A DNA stretch of 48,309 bases from Actinomycetes bacterium. Its GTDB lineage: Bacteria; Actinomycetota; Acidimicrobiia; Acidimicrobiales; Bog-793. The notes below the pieces were generated by a model. That model saw only the letters and a list, made by a program, of their open reading frames with translations. It was not told the origin of the DNA and searched no databases. Both the position numbers and the translations under genes were made by a program. Shown piece after piece: positions 31,004-39,235 of the stretch (within the stretch, counting starts at the first letter, position 1; each line of letters starts with the position of its first letter). The stretch is taken from the NCBI GenBank assembly GCA_021796545.1, contig JAKABX010000004.1:1-48309 (forward strand), read 5' to 3'.

Positions 31004-31781
31004 GACCCCCGAGGCCGGGGAGTGGGCGAGCTTCACCGACCCCGACGAGGACCGCACCTGGCTCGTCGACGTCGGCTTCCTGGCGAGCCCCTGGCACTGC
31101 ATCTACGGTGCGGGCTGCCAGGGCGTGCTGACCGCGCCCGCGCCCGAGCAGGCCGAGGGCTGCTGCAGCTACGGCGCCCACTTCACCGGCGCGCAGGACG
31201 AGGAGCGCGTGCGCCGCGCCGCCGCGACGCTGAGCGACGCCCAGTGGCAATTCCGCGGCCGCGCGGCCGCGCGCGGAGCGTTCGCGGGACGCGGCGGCGC
31301 CCGGACGACGCGCCTCGTCGAGAGCGCCTGCATCTTCCTCAACCGTCCGGGCTTTCCCGGCGGGCCAGGGTGCGCGCTGCACCGTGGCGCGCTCGAGGGC
31401 GGCGTCGCGCCGATGGCGTACAAGCCGGACGTCTGCTGGCAGCTGCCGCTGCGGCGTGAGGACTTCACCGATGCCCGGGGGCACGTCACCTCCGTGCTCG
31501 GCTCCTGGGAGCGCCGGCACTGGGGCCCCGGCGGCGAGGAGTTCGCCTGGTGGTGCACCGAGGACCCCGCCGCGTTCAGCGGCGCCGCACCGGTGTGGCG
31601 CGCGCTCGCGCCGGAACTGCGCGCGATGACGAGCCCCGCCCTCTACGACGCCATCGCCGCCTACTTAGACGAGCGCGCCGCCGTCCTGCTCCCCCACCCG
31701 ACGCTGCGCCGGCACGCGGCTCAGAGCGGGGAGGAGTCCTCGCGCTCCTGCTCGTCTTCCTCGAGCTCGTCCGCCTCGTAG
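30996..31781 (+). CDS. Cysteine-rich protein, probable metal or Fe-S binding
   Basis: A 261-residue protein with many cysteines in short motifs: WHCIYGAGCQGV, EGCCSYGAHF, ESACIFLN, GPGCALHRGAL, KPDVCWQLPL and FAWWCTED. The spacing resembles YkgJ/DUF3109-type cysteine-rich proteins (CIFL...GCALH...KP..C..PL), but I cannot name a function. The probable start is TTG at 30996, overlapping the radical SAM stop by 8 bases. No ATG or GTG fits. The last 20 residues or so form a Ser-rich tail that lies antisense to the 3' end of the next gene. It likely belongs with the ATP-grasp and radical SAM genes. Confidence 0.7.
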   Translation: MARTPEAGEWASFTDPDEDRTWLVDVGFLASPWHCIYGAGCQGVLTAPAPEQAEGCCSYGAHFTGAQDEERVRRAAATLSDAQWQFRGRAAARGAFAGRGGARTTRLVESACIFLNRPGFPGGPGCALHRGALEGGVAPMAYKPDVCWQLPLRREDFTDARGHVTSVLGSWERRHWGPGGEEFAWWCTEDPAAFSGAAPVWRALAPELRAMTSPALYDAIAAYLDERAAVLLPHPTLRRHAAQSGEESSRSCSSSSSSSAS

Positions 31782-31939
31782 AGGCACCAGCTCGCGTGCT
31801 CGTCCTCGGGGTCGGCGCCGCACTCGGGACACGGCTCGGCCACGACCTCGACGGCGCGCTTCAGGCTCCGGGCCTCTTCGAAGCGCCGATGACGTCCCTT
31901 CTTCACGAGCCGCTCCCCACATGAGACAGGCGCGTCCAC
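31721..31939 (-). CDS. Small zinc-ribbon-like protein
   Basis: 72 residues. A basic N-terminal half (ERLVKKGRHRRFEEARSLKR) precedes CPECGADPEDEHASWC, a C-x2-C-x8-H-x3-C pattern that could bind zinc, followed by a very acidic tail. I do not recognise a named family. The GTG at 31939 or a TTG one codon earlier may be the start. Its 3' end overlaps the cysteine-rich gene on the other strand by 61 bases, and the acidic tail here is the complement of the Ser-rich tail there. The conserved-looking Cys/His pattern is the main support that it is real. Confidence 0.55.
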   Translation of the reverse strand: MDAPVSCGERLVKKGRHRRFEEARSLKRAVEVVAEPCPECGADPEDEHASWCLYEADELEEDEQEREDSSPL

Positions 31940-32076
31940 CAAACGGGGCCCCGAAGGGGAGCCCGGGGCGCTGGTCGCAGAGATCGACCCGCGCGCGTCA
32001 CGGCGCCCTACTACCCGATCAGCATACCGCTCCCACCAGGTCCGGACCCCGCCGGCGCCCCGCCGGCGCGCGTGGC

Positions 32077-32082
32077 TAACCT
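32077..32082 (+). promoter_or_regulatory. Candidate -10 before the 79-residue protein gene
   Basis: TAACCT, 8 bases upstream of the ATG at 32091, with no Shine-Dalgarno sequence. It fits the leaderless pattern seen elsewhere in the window. Confidence 0.4.
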
Positions 32083-32090
32083 GCTCGGCG

Positions 32091-32330
32091 ATGGCCGAGG
32101 TGACCTTCGACGTCGAGGCGATGGTCCGGCGCTTTCGCGACCGGGCCGCGGCCGTGCGCCGGCGCGGGCTCCCGCCGGTCGAAGGGCCCGAGCGGGCGAT
32201 GATCCGTGAGCAGATGGAGCTCGACTACATGGACTTCGCGATCCTCGGGGATGCGCAGGGTCACCTCGAGGACGGGGTGCTGACCCTGCAGGTCGACCTC
32301 CGCCCGCGCCCGGCGGACGACGCCGGCTAG
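32091..32330 (+). CDS. Conserved-looking small protein of unknown function
   Basis: 79 residues, highly charged, with MVRRFRDRAAAVRRRGLPPV, then EGPERAMIREQMELDYMDFA and a C-terminal stretch HLEDGVLTLQVDL. The first part probably forms helices. No membrane segment, signal or cysteine is seen, and I do not recognise a family. It has a candidate leaderless promoter and lies divergent from the zinc-ribbon-like gene. Its stop TAG and the stop of the RNase D-like gene on the other strand share the palindrome CTAG at 32327-32330. Confidence 0.6.
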   Translation: MAEVTFDVEAMVRRFRDRAAAVRRRGLPPVEGPERAMIREQMELDYMDFAILGDAQGHLEDGVLTLQVDLRPRPADDAG

Positions 32331-33571
32331 GTAGGCGGCCCGGCGCCCGGCGCGTTCGGGCCGGCAGGGCGGTACGAGCGCTCCTCAAGGACGAGGTTCC
32401 CGCTCTCGCCGACCGCGAGGGCGAGCTTGCCCTCCGCAAGCAGACGAAGCGGCTCGCCCACGAGCTCGTCGCGCCACGAGGTGGTGAGGCGGCCCTCGGG
32501 GCGCTCCTTGAAGAAGGCCGCGAGGTCCGCCCGGGTCGCGAGCAGCGAGGTGTCGATCCCGAGCTGGCGGGACCGCGACGCGACCCAGGCCGCCCCGAGC
32601 GAGGCGGCCGGGCGGGCAACGCTCTCGGCGGGCGGCCCGGGCGGGGGCCGCACGGCCTCGGGCGGGAGCGCGAGCCCCTCCGCGATGGCGTCGAGAAGCT
32701 CGCCCGCCGCGGGTCCGAGCCCCCGCACGTCGAGACCGCGGACCGCCTCGAGCTCGAGGCGGCTGCGCGGTGGACGGTGCGCGATCGAGACGAGCGCGAG
32801 GTCCGAGAGCACGTAGCGGGTCGGCACGTCGAGGCGCTGGGCGCGCCGCTCGCGCCAGGCGGCGACGGCCTGGGCGACCTGACGGTCCCGGCCCCGCAGC
32901 TGGCGCGCGTGCTTGAGTCGCCACCACGCCTCGTCCGGGGGGACCGGCCCACGAGGACGCGCGAGCACGGCGGCGCACTCCTCCTCCGCCCAGGCGAGGC
33001 GCCCGAGCGCGCCGAGCCGCTCGGCGAGGCGGTCACGCAGGGTGAGCAGGTAGGCGACGTCGCTCGCGGCGTAGGAGAGCTGGCGGTCGTCGAGAGGACG
33101 GCGCGTCCAGTCGGTCAGCTGATCGCCTTTCTCGAGGCGCCAGCCGAGCACGCGCTCGACGAGGGTGCCGAGCGACGGCGTCGACATACCGTCGAAGCCC
33201 GCGGCGAGCTGGGTGTCGAAAAGGCGCGCGGGCACCGCCCCGCAGGCGCGCTCCAGCACCTCGAGGTCCTGGTCGGCGGCGTGCAGCACCGCCAGTGCCG
33301 GGCCGGCCACCACCGCGACGAACCCGGCGACGTCGACGGCGAGCGGGTCGATGAGCGCGACCTGGTCGCCGTAGGCGACCTGGAGCAACGCGAGTCGCGG
33401 GTAGTAGGTGCGCTCGCGGTGGAACTCGGTGTCGAGCCCGTACTCCTCGACGCTCGCGAGCTCACCGACGACCTCGGCGAGGCCGGCTTCGTCGGTGACG
33501 AGGCGGTGGGCGACCGGCGGCGCCGGCGCGAGCGACGCCGCGCGCCGCGGCCCGGAGCGGGAGGCACGCAC
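32327..33571 (-). CDS. RNase D-like 3'-5' exonuclease with HRDC domain
   Basis: 414 residues. The DEDDy exonuclease domain shows Exo I YGLDTEFHRERTYYPRLAL, Exo II LHAADQDLEVLERA and Exo III LSYAASDVAYLLTLRDRL with Tyr and Asp. HRDC-like helical repeats follow (WWRLKHARQLRGRDRQVAQ, then a second at SRLELEAVRGLDVRGLG). RNase D trims tRNA and other stable RNA 3' ends. The start is the GTG at 33571, three bases after the flavin reductase-like stop, with no ribosome site. The last 120 residues or so extend past the HRDC region and look poorly conserved. Confidence 0.88.
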   Translation of the reverse strand: MRASRSGPRRAASLAPAPPVAHRLVTDEAGLAEVVGELASVEEYGLDTEFHRERTYYPRLALLQVAYGDQVALIDPLAVDVAGFVAVVAGPALAVLHAADQDLEVLERACGAVPARLFDTQLAAGFDGMSTPSLGTLVERVLGWRLEKGDQLTDWTRRPLDDRQLSYAASDVAYLLTLRDRLAERLGALGRLAWAEEECAAVLARPRGPVPPDEAWWRLKHARQLRGRDRQVAQAVAAWRERRAQRLDVPTRYVLSDLALVSIAHRPPRSRLELEAVRGLDVRGLGPAAGELLDAIAEGLALPPEAVRPPPGPPAESVARPAASLGAAWVASRSRQLGIDTSLLATRADLAAFFKERPEGRLTTSWRDELVGEPLRLLAEGKLALAVGESGNLVLEERSYRPAGPNAPGAGPPT

Positions 33572-33574
33572 TTT

Positions 33575-34123
33575 TCAGCCGCCGTAGCTCATACGGGTGT
33601 CCTCCATGCGCAGCACCGCGAGCGGCCCCTCGCCCTCCGGCGCGCCGGCATCGACGACCTCGCCCAGAAAGAGGCAGTGGCTGCCAAGGTCGTGCTCGGC
33701 GACGACCCGGCAGTCCAGCCACGCGAGGGCGGCCGCCGCAAGGGGCGCGCCGGTCACGGGTGCGTCCAGGTAGGCGACGCCGTTCAACGTGCGCGCCGGG
33801 CGGTCGTCGGCGGCGGGTTTCGCGAACCTTCGGGCCAGGGCGCGGTCCTCACGCGCGAGCAGTGAGACGCAGAAGACGCCGCCGTCGCGCACCAGCCCGG
33901 CGGTGTACGCGCCGGACTCGACGGCGGCCGCGACGAGCTTCGGGGCGGTCGCGACCTGGGTGACCCAGTTGCAGGTCATGAGGTTGCGGCGCTCCCCGGC
34001 GACGCTCCCGAGCAGGTAGATGCCCGCCGGCATCGACCACAGGACGCGTCGGCGCAGCCGGTCGTAGGACTCGGGGTCGGCACCTTCGGGGAAGGGACCG
34101 ACCGGCGCGCGGTGCGGTGGCAT
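33575..34123 (-). CDS. Flavin reductase-like, FMN-binding split-barrel protein
   Basis: 182 residues with the flavin reductase/HpaC-like pattern: RRVLWSMPAGIYLLGSVAGE, then RNLMTCNWVTQVATAPKLVA, then GVFCVSLLARED and LDCRVVAEHDLGSHCLFLGEVVDA. Such proteins use NAD(P)H to reduce FMN or bind flavin for partner oxygenases. No monooxygenase gene is adjacent, so its partner is unknown. The ATG at 34123 has no ribosome site, but a TAGCTT hexamer lies 9 bases before it and overlaps the stop codon of the upstream gene. Confidence 0.85.
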   Translation of the reverse strand: MPPHRAPVGPFPEGADPESYDRLRRRVLWSMPAGIYLLGSVAGERRNLMTCNWVTQVATAPKLVAAAVESGAYTAGLVRDGGVFCVSLLAREDRALARRFAKPAADDRPARTLNGVAYLDAPVTGAPLAAAALAWLDCRVVAEHDLGSHCLFLGEVVDAGAPEGEGPLAVLRMEDTRMSYGG

Positions 34124-34132
34124 CTCCCGGGA

Positions 34133-34138
34133 AAGCTA
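34133..34138 (-). promoter_or_regulatory. Candidate -10 before the flavin reductase-like gene
   Basis: TAGCTT on the minus strand, 9 bases upstream of the ATG at 34123. Its first three bases are also the TAG stop of the upstream secreted-protein gene. Confidence 0.3.
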
Positions 34139-34579
34139 CCGCCCCAGAAGGCGCGCGATCCGCCGCTGCGCCGCGTCGAGGTCCCTCAGGCCCGCCGCCG
34201 CGTCCCGCTGCCAGCGGTTGAAGCCCGCTGTAGCAAAGCCGGTCGCGGCCGAGCACGCCTGCGCGCCGTTGAGCAGGTTCGAGTACGCGCTGTTCAGCGT
34301 GCGCGTCAGGGCGTGGTCGGGCGCGGGCAGCTCGCCGATGGCGCTCGCCGCGTCGCTGCCGAGGCCGTCACAGGCGGTCCGGGTCTCGAGCAGCTTGGCC
34401 CCGGCGATCCCGCGGCGGATCTCGGTGACGTCGGCGCGCAGGAGAGCGAGCGAAGAGCGGTAGCCGGACTGGTCCATCCAGCTCCTGAGCCCGGCCGCGG
34501 TGTCCGGTGTCGACGCGCACGCCGAGGTCGCGCACGCGAGCGCGACGCATGCACACAGCGCCACGAGCCGGGCAGTCAC
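34136..34579 (-). CDS. Secreted or lipid-anchored protein of unknown function
   Basis: 147 residues. The N terminus (TARLVALCACVALACATSACAST) is a hydrophobic signal with several cysteines. A lipoprotein cleavage site is possible, but no cysteine is in an ideal lipobox. The mature part is helical and Ala/Leu-rich (SLALLRADVTEIRRGIAGA, then LTRTLNSAYSNLLNGAQAC, then LRDLDAAQRRIARLLGR) with two further cysteines. No family is recognised. The GTG at 34579 overlaps the tyrS stop as GTGA, so it is translated after tyrS. Confidence 0.65.
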   Translation of the reverse strand: MTARLVALCACVALACATSACASTPDTAAGLRSWMDQSGYRSSLALLRADVTEIRRGIAGAKLLETRTACDGLGSDAASAIGELPAPDHALTRTLNSAYSNLLNGAQACSAATGFATAGFNRWQRDAAAGLRDLDAAQRRIARLLGR

Positions 34580-35862
34580 CGGAAACGCAAGAGGTGCGGC
34601 TCGCGCCGTCCGCGCCGCAGCAGCACGTACCCGCCATCGAGCAGGTCCGCGCCGGTGAGGCGCGCCGCGATCGACGACACGCGCCGGTTGTTCACGTAGG
34701 CGCCGCCCTGCTCGATGGCCGAGCGGGCCTGGCTCTTGGACGCGCACAACCCGCTCGTGACGAGGACCTCGACGAGCTCGATGCCCTCCCCGCCGAGCGC
34801 ACCCGCCGGCAGGTCGCTGGCGGGCGCGCCGTCGAGGGCCATCTCGAGGGTCGCCGCGTCGAGGCCCGCGACGTCCTCGGTGTAGAGGGACTGCGCGGCG
34901 CGCTCGACCCGCGCCGTCTCGTCGGCGCCGTGCACGAGCGTCGTCACCTCGTGCGCGAGGCGCCGCTGGGCGCGCCGGCGCTCGGGAGCCTCGGCGGTCG
35001 CGGCGTCGAGCTCGAGGATCTCCTCGTGCTCGAGGAAGGTGAAGTAGCGGAGGTAGGCACCGACGACGGCATCCTCGCTGCGCCAGAGGAACTGGTAGAA
35101 GGCGAACGGACTCGTGCGCCGAGCGTCGAGCCACACGGCGCCGCCGACCGACTTGCCGAACTTGGTGCCGTCGGCCTTCAGCACGAGCGGGGAGGTCAGC
35201 GCGTACGCGGTCTCGCCGTGGATCCGGCGGATCAGTTCAACACCGGTAACGATGTTCCCCCACTGGTCGCTGCCCCCGAGCTGGAGGCGGCAGGCTTCGG
35301 TCTCGAACAGATGGAGGAAGTCCGCCCCCTGCAGAAGCATGTAGCTGAACTCGGTGAAGGAGATTCCCTGGTCCGGGCGCTCGAGGCGGGCGCGCACCGA
35401 CTCGCGGGCGACCATCTGGTTCACCGTCATGTGCTTGCCAATATCGCGCAGGAAGTCGACGAGGCGCACGGCGCCTAGCCAGTCGGCGTTGTTCACGACA
35501 AGGGCCCGCGACGCGCCAGCGGCGTCGGAGAAGTCGAGGAAGCGCTCGAGCTGGGGGCGGATCCCCGCGATGTTGGCGGCGATCTGCTCCGGGCTGAGCA
35601 GGTTGCGCTCCTCCGAGCGACCTCCGGGATCGCCGATGAAGCCGGTCGCCCCGCCGATCAGCGCGATCGGGCGGTGACCGGCGAGCTGGAGGCGACGGAG
35701 GTTGCACAAGGCGAGCAGGGAGCCAACGTGCAGGCTGTCGGCGGAGGGGTCGAAACCGATATAGGCGCTGAGATGCTCGGTGTCGAGCAGGGCGAGCAGC
35801 TTGTCATCTGAGCACTGGTGGACAAGCCCTCGGAAAGTGAGGTCCTCACTCAGGGTCGCCAT
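34576..35862 (-). CDS. tyrS: Tyrosyl-tRNA synthetase
   Basis: Charges tRNA-Tyr. The 428 residues contain YIGFDPSADSLHVGSLLAL, with HVGS as the class I HIGH motif, then GGATGFIGDPGGRSEER, QLGGSDQWGNIVTG and the KFGKS form of KMSKS in LKADGTKFGKS. A C-terminal S4 RNA-binding domain follows (VLVTSGLCASKSQARSAIEQ, ending GGYVLLRRGRREPHLLRFR). The ATG at 35862 has GGGAGG upstream. The longer in-frame extension to 36039 has no similarity. No T-box is recognised in the 120 bases upstream. Confidence 0.96.
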   Translation of the reverse strand: MATLSEDLTFRGLVHQCSDDKLLALLDTEHLSAYIGFDPSADSLHVGSLLALCNLRRLQLAGHRPIALIGGATGFIGDPGGRSEERNLLSPEQIAANIAGIRPQLERFLDFSDAAGASRALVVNNADWLGAVRLVDFLRDIGKHMTVNQMVARESVRARLERPDQGISFTEFSYMLLQGADFLHLFETEACRLQLGGSDQWGNIVTGVELIRRIHGETAYALTSPLVLKADGTKFGKSVGGAVWLDARRTSPFAFYQFLWRSEDAVVGAYLRYFTFLEHEEILELDAATAEAPERRRAQRRLAHEVTTLVHGADETARVERAAQSLYTEDVAGLDAATLEMALDGAPASDLPAGALGGEGIELVEVLVTSGLCASKSQARSAIEQGGAYVNNRRVSSIAARLTGADLLDGGYVLLRRGRREPHLLRFR

Positions 35863-35982
35863 TCTCAAAGCCTCCCACAATCCCCGGCGGCTCCCTTTCG
35901 CCCCACCGCCGCCAGCGTCGCCGGCGGACGCCCTGGCGTGGCGCGGCATCGGGCGAGACTCACCCGCAGAGCGGATGCGGCG

Positions 35983-36877
35983 ATGCCGGAGGCAGCGCAG
36001 TGGCGCGCATGGGGTCAGCGCCTGCAGGAGTGCCTCCACCTCGGCCTCGCCCCGGTCGCGATCAGCTTTGACGACGCGCCACCCCCGGTGTCGCGGCCTT
36101 CGACGCCCCGATGAGCGACCCGGCCCCCGACGGCCGACGCGGCCGCGTGCCGGCGGGCTGCGTGTTCTCGATGCGCGCGACGGCGCGCAGCTTCTCGACG
36201 CTGCCCGAGGACCACGGGAACTCCAGCGTCGGGAGCTACACCCACGGCCTCGCGAGCCTGGAGGAGGTGGCCGCGCACGAGGACGTGGCGGCGCTCCTCG
36301 AGAGCGGCCGGGTGACCCCCGATACCGTCGGGTCCATCCCCGCGCTCTCGCGGCGCCCGGGCGCGGTGACCCATGGCCTCCTCACCGAGCTCGCCGAAGG
36401 CTTCGAGCCCGGCGTCATCCTCCCGCGCGTGAACGGCCGGCAGCTGATGGTGCTCGCGGACGCGCTCCCTATCTCGCCATCGAGGGCAGGCCGCAGCGCC
36501 GCATCGTGGCCGTCGCCGCCGAGCACAACCGCCGCGCAGCGAGTGTCGGGCGCGCGCTCTCCCGCGCACGCACGGGGATGTGGCCGAACGAGATGACCTG
36601 CGCGCTCCCCGCACGCACGCTTTCGGGGTCCCTCGGCGCGATCGAGCCCGTGGCGGGGATCGACAGGTCCGTCGCGAGGTACGCCGCCGCCGACGCGCGG
36701 CGCTTCGCAGAGGCGTGCCGCCCGCGCCGCACGCGCCCGCACGGGCGCGCCGCACCACGTCTTGTGTCCCCCCCCGGCCCGCGCTCTCGCGGGCCACGCG
36801 AGGAGGCGGTCTCTCGGCCTCGGGTGCGCCGCAAACTTCGTGGGGAGCGGGCTGGGGCGATCGCAGCGGTGCCCTGA
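35983..36877 (+). pseudogene. DUF169-family gene broken by two frameshifts
   Basis: Three consecutive frames together resemble one DUF169 protein. Frame one (35983-36114) gives LQECLHLGLAPVAISFDDAP, the family N terminus. Frame two (from 36111, overlapping as ATGA) gives CVFSMRATARSFSTLPEDHG and SSVGSYTHGLASLEEV, the family core, and continues to LPRVNGRQLMVLADAL. Near 36466-36472 the reading moves to the third frame (YLAIEGRPQRRIVAVAAEHN, then GMWPNEMTCALPARTL). The tail after about 36730 is not recognisable. It is either a decayed gene or an assembly with indels. DUF169 function is unknown. Confidence 0.65.
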
Positions 36878-37207
36878 CCTGGTCGGCGGCGCGCGCCGAG
36901 CGCAACGGCCGCGGCACCGCGAAGCGCCGCACACGCCCGCGTCCCGTCGATTCGGCGCGACGTCTCTGCCGGCGCGCGGCGCGCCGAGCCCGCCACCGCG
37001 CGCCAGCGCGGACGAGCGCCGCGGTCAGCCGCGAACGCGGATCCTGCGTGCCGGCACCTCGGACACGCAGACGGGACTCCGGAGCGGCCCGCCCGGCGCG
37101 CGCCGGCCCACGGTCGCGGCGCAGGCGAGCGGTTCTCGGCGATCCTTGACCGGCTCGCGCGGCGCCTGATAAGAACCAGCGCCAATGTCGTCGATGGATG
37201 TCCAGAG
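36878..37207. other. Intergenic region before the GntR regulator
   Basis: About 330 bases. All long frames here are Arg/Ala/Pro-rich and look like GC-driven shadows. TGATAAGAA near 37168-37176 might be part of the GntR promoter, but no partner element is clear. I see no RNA gene or repeat. Confidence 0.4.
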
Positions 37208-37942
37208 ATGACTACTCGCCACCTCATCAGCAGGGACGAGCCGCGGCTGCTCTCGGTGCAGGTCGCCGAGGTCCTGCGCGAGCGGGTCCTGAGCGGTGAG
37301 CTCGCGCCCGGTGCGCGCCTCACCGCGGAGCCGGAGCTCGCGTCGGAGCTGGAGGTGAGCCGCGGCACGCTGCGCGCCGCGGTCCAGCGCCTCGTCGACG
37401 AGGGGATGCTCACGAGGCTGCACGGTCGCGGGACCTTCGTCGCAAGCGGCGGCGAAGAGCTGTCGCTCGCGCGCCTCGTGACGATCACCGACGTCTTCAT
37501 GGAGCTGAAACGGCCGTACCGCATCGACGTGCTCGCCCAGGAGGTCGTCCTGCCCAACGCGCACATCAGGCGCCTGCTGCGACTCGGTCGAACAGGACGG
37601 ATCCTTCGGGTGCGCCGGCGCTTCGTGGTCGACGACGAGGCACACGTCATCGTCGAGAACCGAGTGGCGGTGAGTGCCTGTCCGGGTCTGCAGGAGGTCG
37701 ACTTCAGGGTGAAGAGCCTCTTCGGCTCCCTCGACGAGCGCGGCGTCACCATCTCGTGGGGACGGCGCACCTTCGCGGCGATCGCCGATCCGGTGATTGC
37801 GGGCGAGCTCGGGGCGCCGCCGACGCAACCGCTTCTGCACATCGAACAGCTGTCCTACACGTCGGACTCGCGGCCGATCGAGCACTCCGACACCTGGGCA
37901 AGGGGGGATCGGCTCCGTCTGAGCACGGCGCTTCGGCGCTGA
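37208..37942 (+). CDS. GntR-family transcriptional regulator, HutC/UTRA type
   Basis: 244 residues. The N-terminal winged helix is clear: VQVAEVLRERVLSGELAPGA, then LASELEVSRGTLRAAVQRLV, then LTRLHGRGTFVA. The rest is a UTRA effector domain: LAQEVVLPNAHIRRLLRLG, then ILRVRRRFVVDDEAHVIVEN, then QPLLHIEQLSYTSDSRPIEH. UTRA proteins bind small sugar or nucleoside-like ligands. It reads the same way as, and just ahead of, the nucleoside importer genes, 63 bases upstream, so it most likely represses that cluster. ATG 37208 is the only in-frame start among several nearby ATGs. Confidence 0.93.
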   Translation: MTTRHLISRDEPRLLSVQVAEVLRERVLSGELAPGARLTAEPELASELEVSRGTLRAAVQRLVDEGMLTRLHGRGTFVASGGEELSLARLVTITDVFMELKRPYRIDVLAQEVVLPNAHIRRLLRLGRTGRILRVRRRFVVDDEAHVIVENRVAVSACPGLQEVDFRVKSLFGSLDERGVTISWGRRTFAAIADPVIAGELGAPPTQPLLHIEQLSYTSDSRPIEHSDTWARGDRLRLSTALRR

Positions 37943-38005
37943 CGAGGGGGTAGGCGTCCAAGTGGGAGGCGCCACCGTGGTTTGTGCGCATTGAAAGGGG
38001 AATTC

Positions 38006-39080
38006 ATGAAGTTGTCGACGAACTCGGGTCGGGTGGTGCGCACCTCGCGCATCCTCGGGGGGGTACCTCGCCGCGAGCGCGATCGCGACCGCCGCGGCGT
38101 CCGCGCCCGCGTCGAGCGCGAGCGAGACAAGAGCCGGCGTGCGGCTCAGCGCGCACGTCGCGACGAAGTCCGTCACCTTCGTCTCCGACGTGGGCGGACT
38201 GAACGACCACGGATACAACGAGTTCACCTATCTCGGCGTCAAGGCGGGGGCAACCAAGGACCACATCGCCTGGCACGTCATCCAGACCCAGGACCCCTCG
38301 CAGTACGTCCAGAACATCACGACCGCGGCCCAGCAGAGCGGCCTCGTCATCTGCTCGGGATTCGCGATGGGCGATGCGCTGAAGACCGTGGCCGCGCGCT
38401 TCCCGAAGGTGCACTTCGTGATCCTCGACTACTCCTACGCGCCGCCCCTCAAGAACGTCCAGGCTGACGTCTTCGATGCGCAGCAGAGCTCCTACCTCGC
38501 CGGCGTCGTCGCGGCGGGTGTCAGCAAGACGCACACGGTCGGCTTCGTCGGCGGCGTGGATGAGTCCGTTCTTCAGGAGTTCCTCGCCGGCTACGAGGCC
38601 GGCGCCCTGGCGGAGAACCCGAAGACCCACATCAAGGTCGAGTGGACCGGCTCGTTCACCAACGAGCAGGCGGGCAAGGCGGCTGCGCAGGCGGAAATCG
38701 CCCAGGGCGCGGACGTCATCTACACCGCTGCGGGGGGATCGGGCATCGGCGGTATCGACGCCGCCGAGTCGGCCCACGTCTTCGCGATCGGTGTCGACGC
38801 CGACCAGAACTACCTTGCCCCGAAGACCGTCATCACGAGCGCGGTCAAGGAACTGGGCAAGGTGGCCGAGGACAACATCGCCGAGTACGTCCACAACAGC
38901 TGGAAGCCCGGGACCCAGGTGTACGACCTCGCGAACCAGGGCGTCGGCCTCGCGCCGTTCCACGGCTTGGCCAAGGCCGTTCCGGCCCAAGTTCGAAAGA
39001 AGCTGGCGGCGGTGGAGAAGGCGATCGCCTCGGGCAAGGTCGTGGTCCCGACCAAGCCCCGCTTCCCGAACGGGCACTGA
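38006..39080 (+). CDS. BMP/PnrA-type nucleoside-binding protein, frameshifted at a G7 run in the signal peptide
   Basis: Extracellular binding protein of the nucleoside importer. An ATG at 38006 behind GAAAGGGGA begins MKLSTNSGRVVRTSRILGG, but this frame then becomes Arg-rich nonsense. The hydrophobic signal core (YLAASAIATAAASAPASSAS) and the mature protein lie one frame away. The change falls at seven G's, 38057-38063, and removing one G restores one 357-residue frame. Mature motifs are FVSDVGGLNDHGYNEFTYLG, VICSGFAMGDAL, VGFVGGVDESVLQEFLAGY and YTAAGGSGIGGI, typical of the family. There is no lipobox Cys. A GTG at 38139 could give only a leaderless, signal-less product. Confidence 0.85.
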
Positions 39081-39180
39081 GCCCTCCGCTGTCCTTCAAC
39101 GGCGCAGCGCCGGACGGGGCTGTCCTGGTGACCCAGGACCGTACGTGCGTTCGCGCACTCGCCGAGCAGTCGCGAGTGAG

Positions 39181-39209
39181 GCCGGCCGGGGCCCTTTGCC
39201 CCGGCCGGC
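39181..39209 (+). terminator. Perfect 12-bp hairpin between the binding-protein and ATPase genes
   Basis: GCCGGCCGGGGC (39181-39192) and GCCCCGGCCGGC (39198-39209) form a perfect stem with the loop CCTTT, about 100 bases after the stop codon. The next gene's ribosome site starts 12 bases further on. It probably reduces read-through or stabilises the upstream mRNA, giving more binding protein than transporter. Confidence 0.7.
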
Positions 39210-39235
39210 TGTTGCCGCAGAGGAGGCGGCCGGGA

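Noticed and set aside
31946-31966. Hairpin upstream of the zinc-ribbon-like gene
   Set aside because: CCCC-GAA-GGGG is only a 4-bp stem with a bulged extension. It is too weak to call.
35863-35982. T-box riboswitch upstream of tyrS
   Set aside because: Only about 120 bases are available and I see no T-box consensus or specifier stem.
38139-39080. Taking the GTG at 38139 as the true start of the nucleoside-binding protein
   Set aside because: It would remove the signal peptide, leaving a cytoplasmic binding protein. The hydrophobic signal core is visible upstream in the same frame.
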